Shown here piece by piece: positions 63,940 through 64,000 of a stretch of 64,000 nt of DNA. The notes under the pieces were generated by a model. That model saw only the letters and a program-made list of their open reading frames with translations, made no database searches and was not told the origin of the DNA. Origin of the DNA: an uncultured Schlesneria sp. (GTDB lineage Bacteria; Planctomycetota; Planctomycetia; Planctomycetales; Planctomycetaceae). The stretch covers positions 19,975-83,974 of the forward strand of contig CAIVEI010000045.1 of assembly GCA_903904835.1 (NCBI GenBank), read 5' to 3'. The position numbers and the translations under genes were made by a program. The number at the start of each line of letters is the position of its first letter. The first letter of the stretch is position 1.

Positions 63940-64000
63940 TCAAACCAAGTATTTGTCCCGATGCTGAGGCAACGCTTGAATCGTTTTCAACGCATGCTCA
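63940..64000 (-). CDS. Probable 3' end of a further gene (partial)
   Basis: Reading the minus strand from the window edge gives E-H-A-L-K-T-I-Q-A-L-P-Q-H-R-D-K-Y-L-V and then TGA (TCA at 63940-63942). The sequence looks protein-like, and an inverted GAGAAC/GTTCTC pair about 12 bases downstream (63896-63928) could end the transcript. Only 19 residues are visible, so no family is proposed. Confidence 0.4.
   Translation of the reverse strand, partial: EHALKTIQALPQHRDKYLV

Noticed and set aside
1..64000. CRISPR arrays, tRNA and rRNA genes
   Set aside because: No regular short repeats with unique spacers and no rRNA or clear cloverleaf sequence were seen by eye; a covariance-model search would be needed to exclude small RNAs.

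Overview
The window looks like a chromosome segment from a Planctomycetes bacterium (Planctomycetaceae-like). Seen in the sequence: two DUF1501 proteins with twin-arginine leaders, a 1.2-kb-codon PSD1-type cytochrome protein (PSCyt1/DUF1549/DUF1553), a giant secreted protein opening with the planctomycete LEPR-XLL-like motif, a PEP-CTERM protein, Uma2, an RraA homologue, BtpA, many ATG/GTG/TTG starts and long repeat-filled intergenic spaces. No rRNA, tRNA, CRISPR array, transposase or prophage gene was recognised, so most of the window reads as ordinary chromosome.

Layout. 1-3 kb: end of a type II secretion pseudopilin operon (an upstream gene end, a GspJ-like gene with a long Gly/Ser insert, gspK). 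3-9 kb: a secreted prenyltransferase-repeat protein, a membrane protein, the protein-arginine kinase pair mcsA-mcsB, a receiver/HATPase regulator and an HpcH/HpaI aldolase. 9-15 kb: a Gly/Trp/Tyr-rich secreted protein, a MATE exporter, phosphoglucomutase and dihydroorotase. 15-21 kb: csrA facing a sigma-70 factor, the maturation pair hypD-hypE, then upp and a NupC-type nucleoside transporter (pyrimidine salvage beside pyrC). 21-24 kb: a pseudo-receiver protein and a glucose-dehydrogenase-like enzyme. 24-30 kb: a tight minus-strand operon of an RraA homologue, a membrane-anchored TAXI solute-binding protein and a 1205-residue GltD-like/PyrK-like flavo-iron-sulfur fusion. 30-38 kb: DUF1501 protein, LolD-like ATPase, AbgB-like peptidase, alanine-glyoxylate-type aminotransferase, alpha/beta hydrolase, thioredoxin-like lipoprotein candidate, SGNH hydrolase. 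38-45 kb: PEP-CTERM protein and the 1390-residue FG-GAP surface protein. 45-48 kb: KaiC-like ATPase, DUF58 protein, aroA. 48-57 kb: small secreted protein, Uma2, PSD1 cytochrome protein, THUMP-like methyltransferase, DinG helicase. 57-63 kb: BtpA, a decarboxylase coupled to an acetamidase/formamidase, and the second DUF1501 protein. 62.7-64 kb: repeat-rich non-coding DNA and probably the end of one more minus-strand gene.

The most unusual material is (a) the RraA/TAXI/flavoprotein-fusion operon, (b) several families of palindromic intergenic elements of 30-120 bp with multiple copies in this one window, (c) enzymes with altered signature residues (DinG Fe-S cysteine, dihydroorotase metal histidine, McsA zinc cysteine, a receiver without its phospho-acceptor), and (d) a KaiC-like ATPase in the place where DUF58 proteins usually have a MoxR partner. 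All functional statements are from recognition by eye; no search was run.
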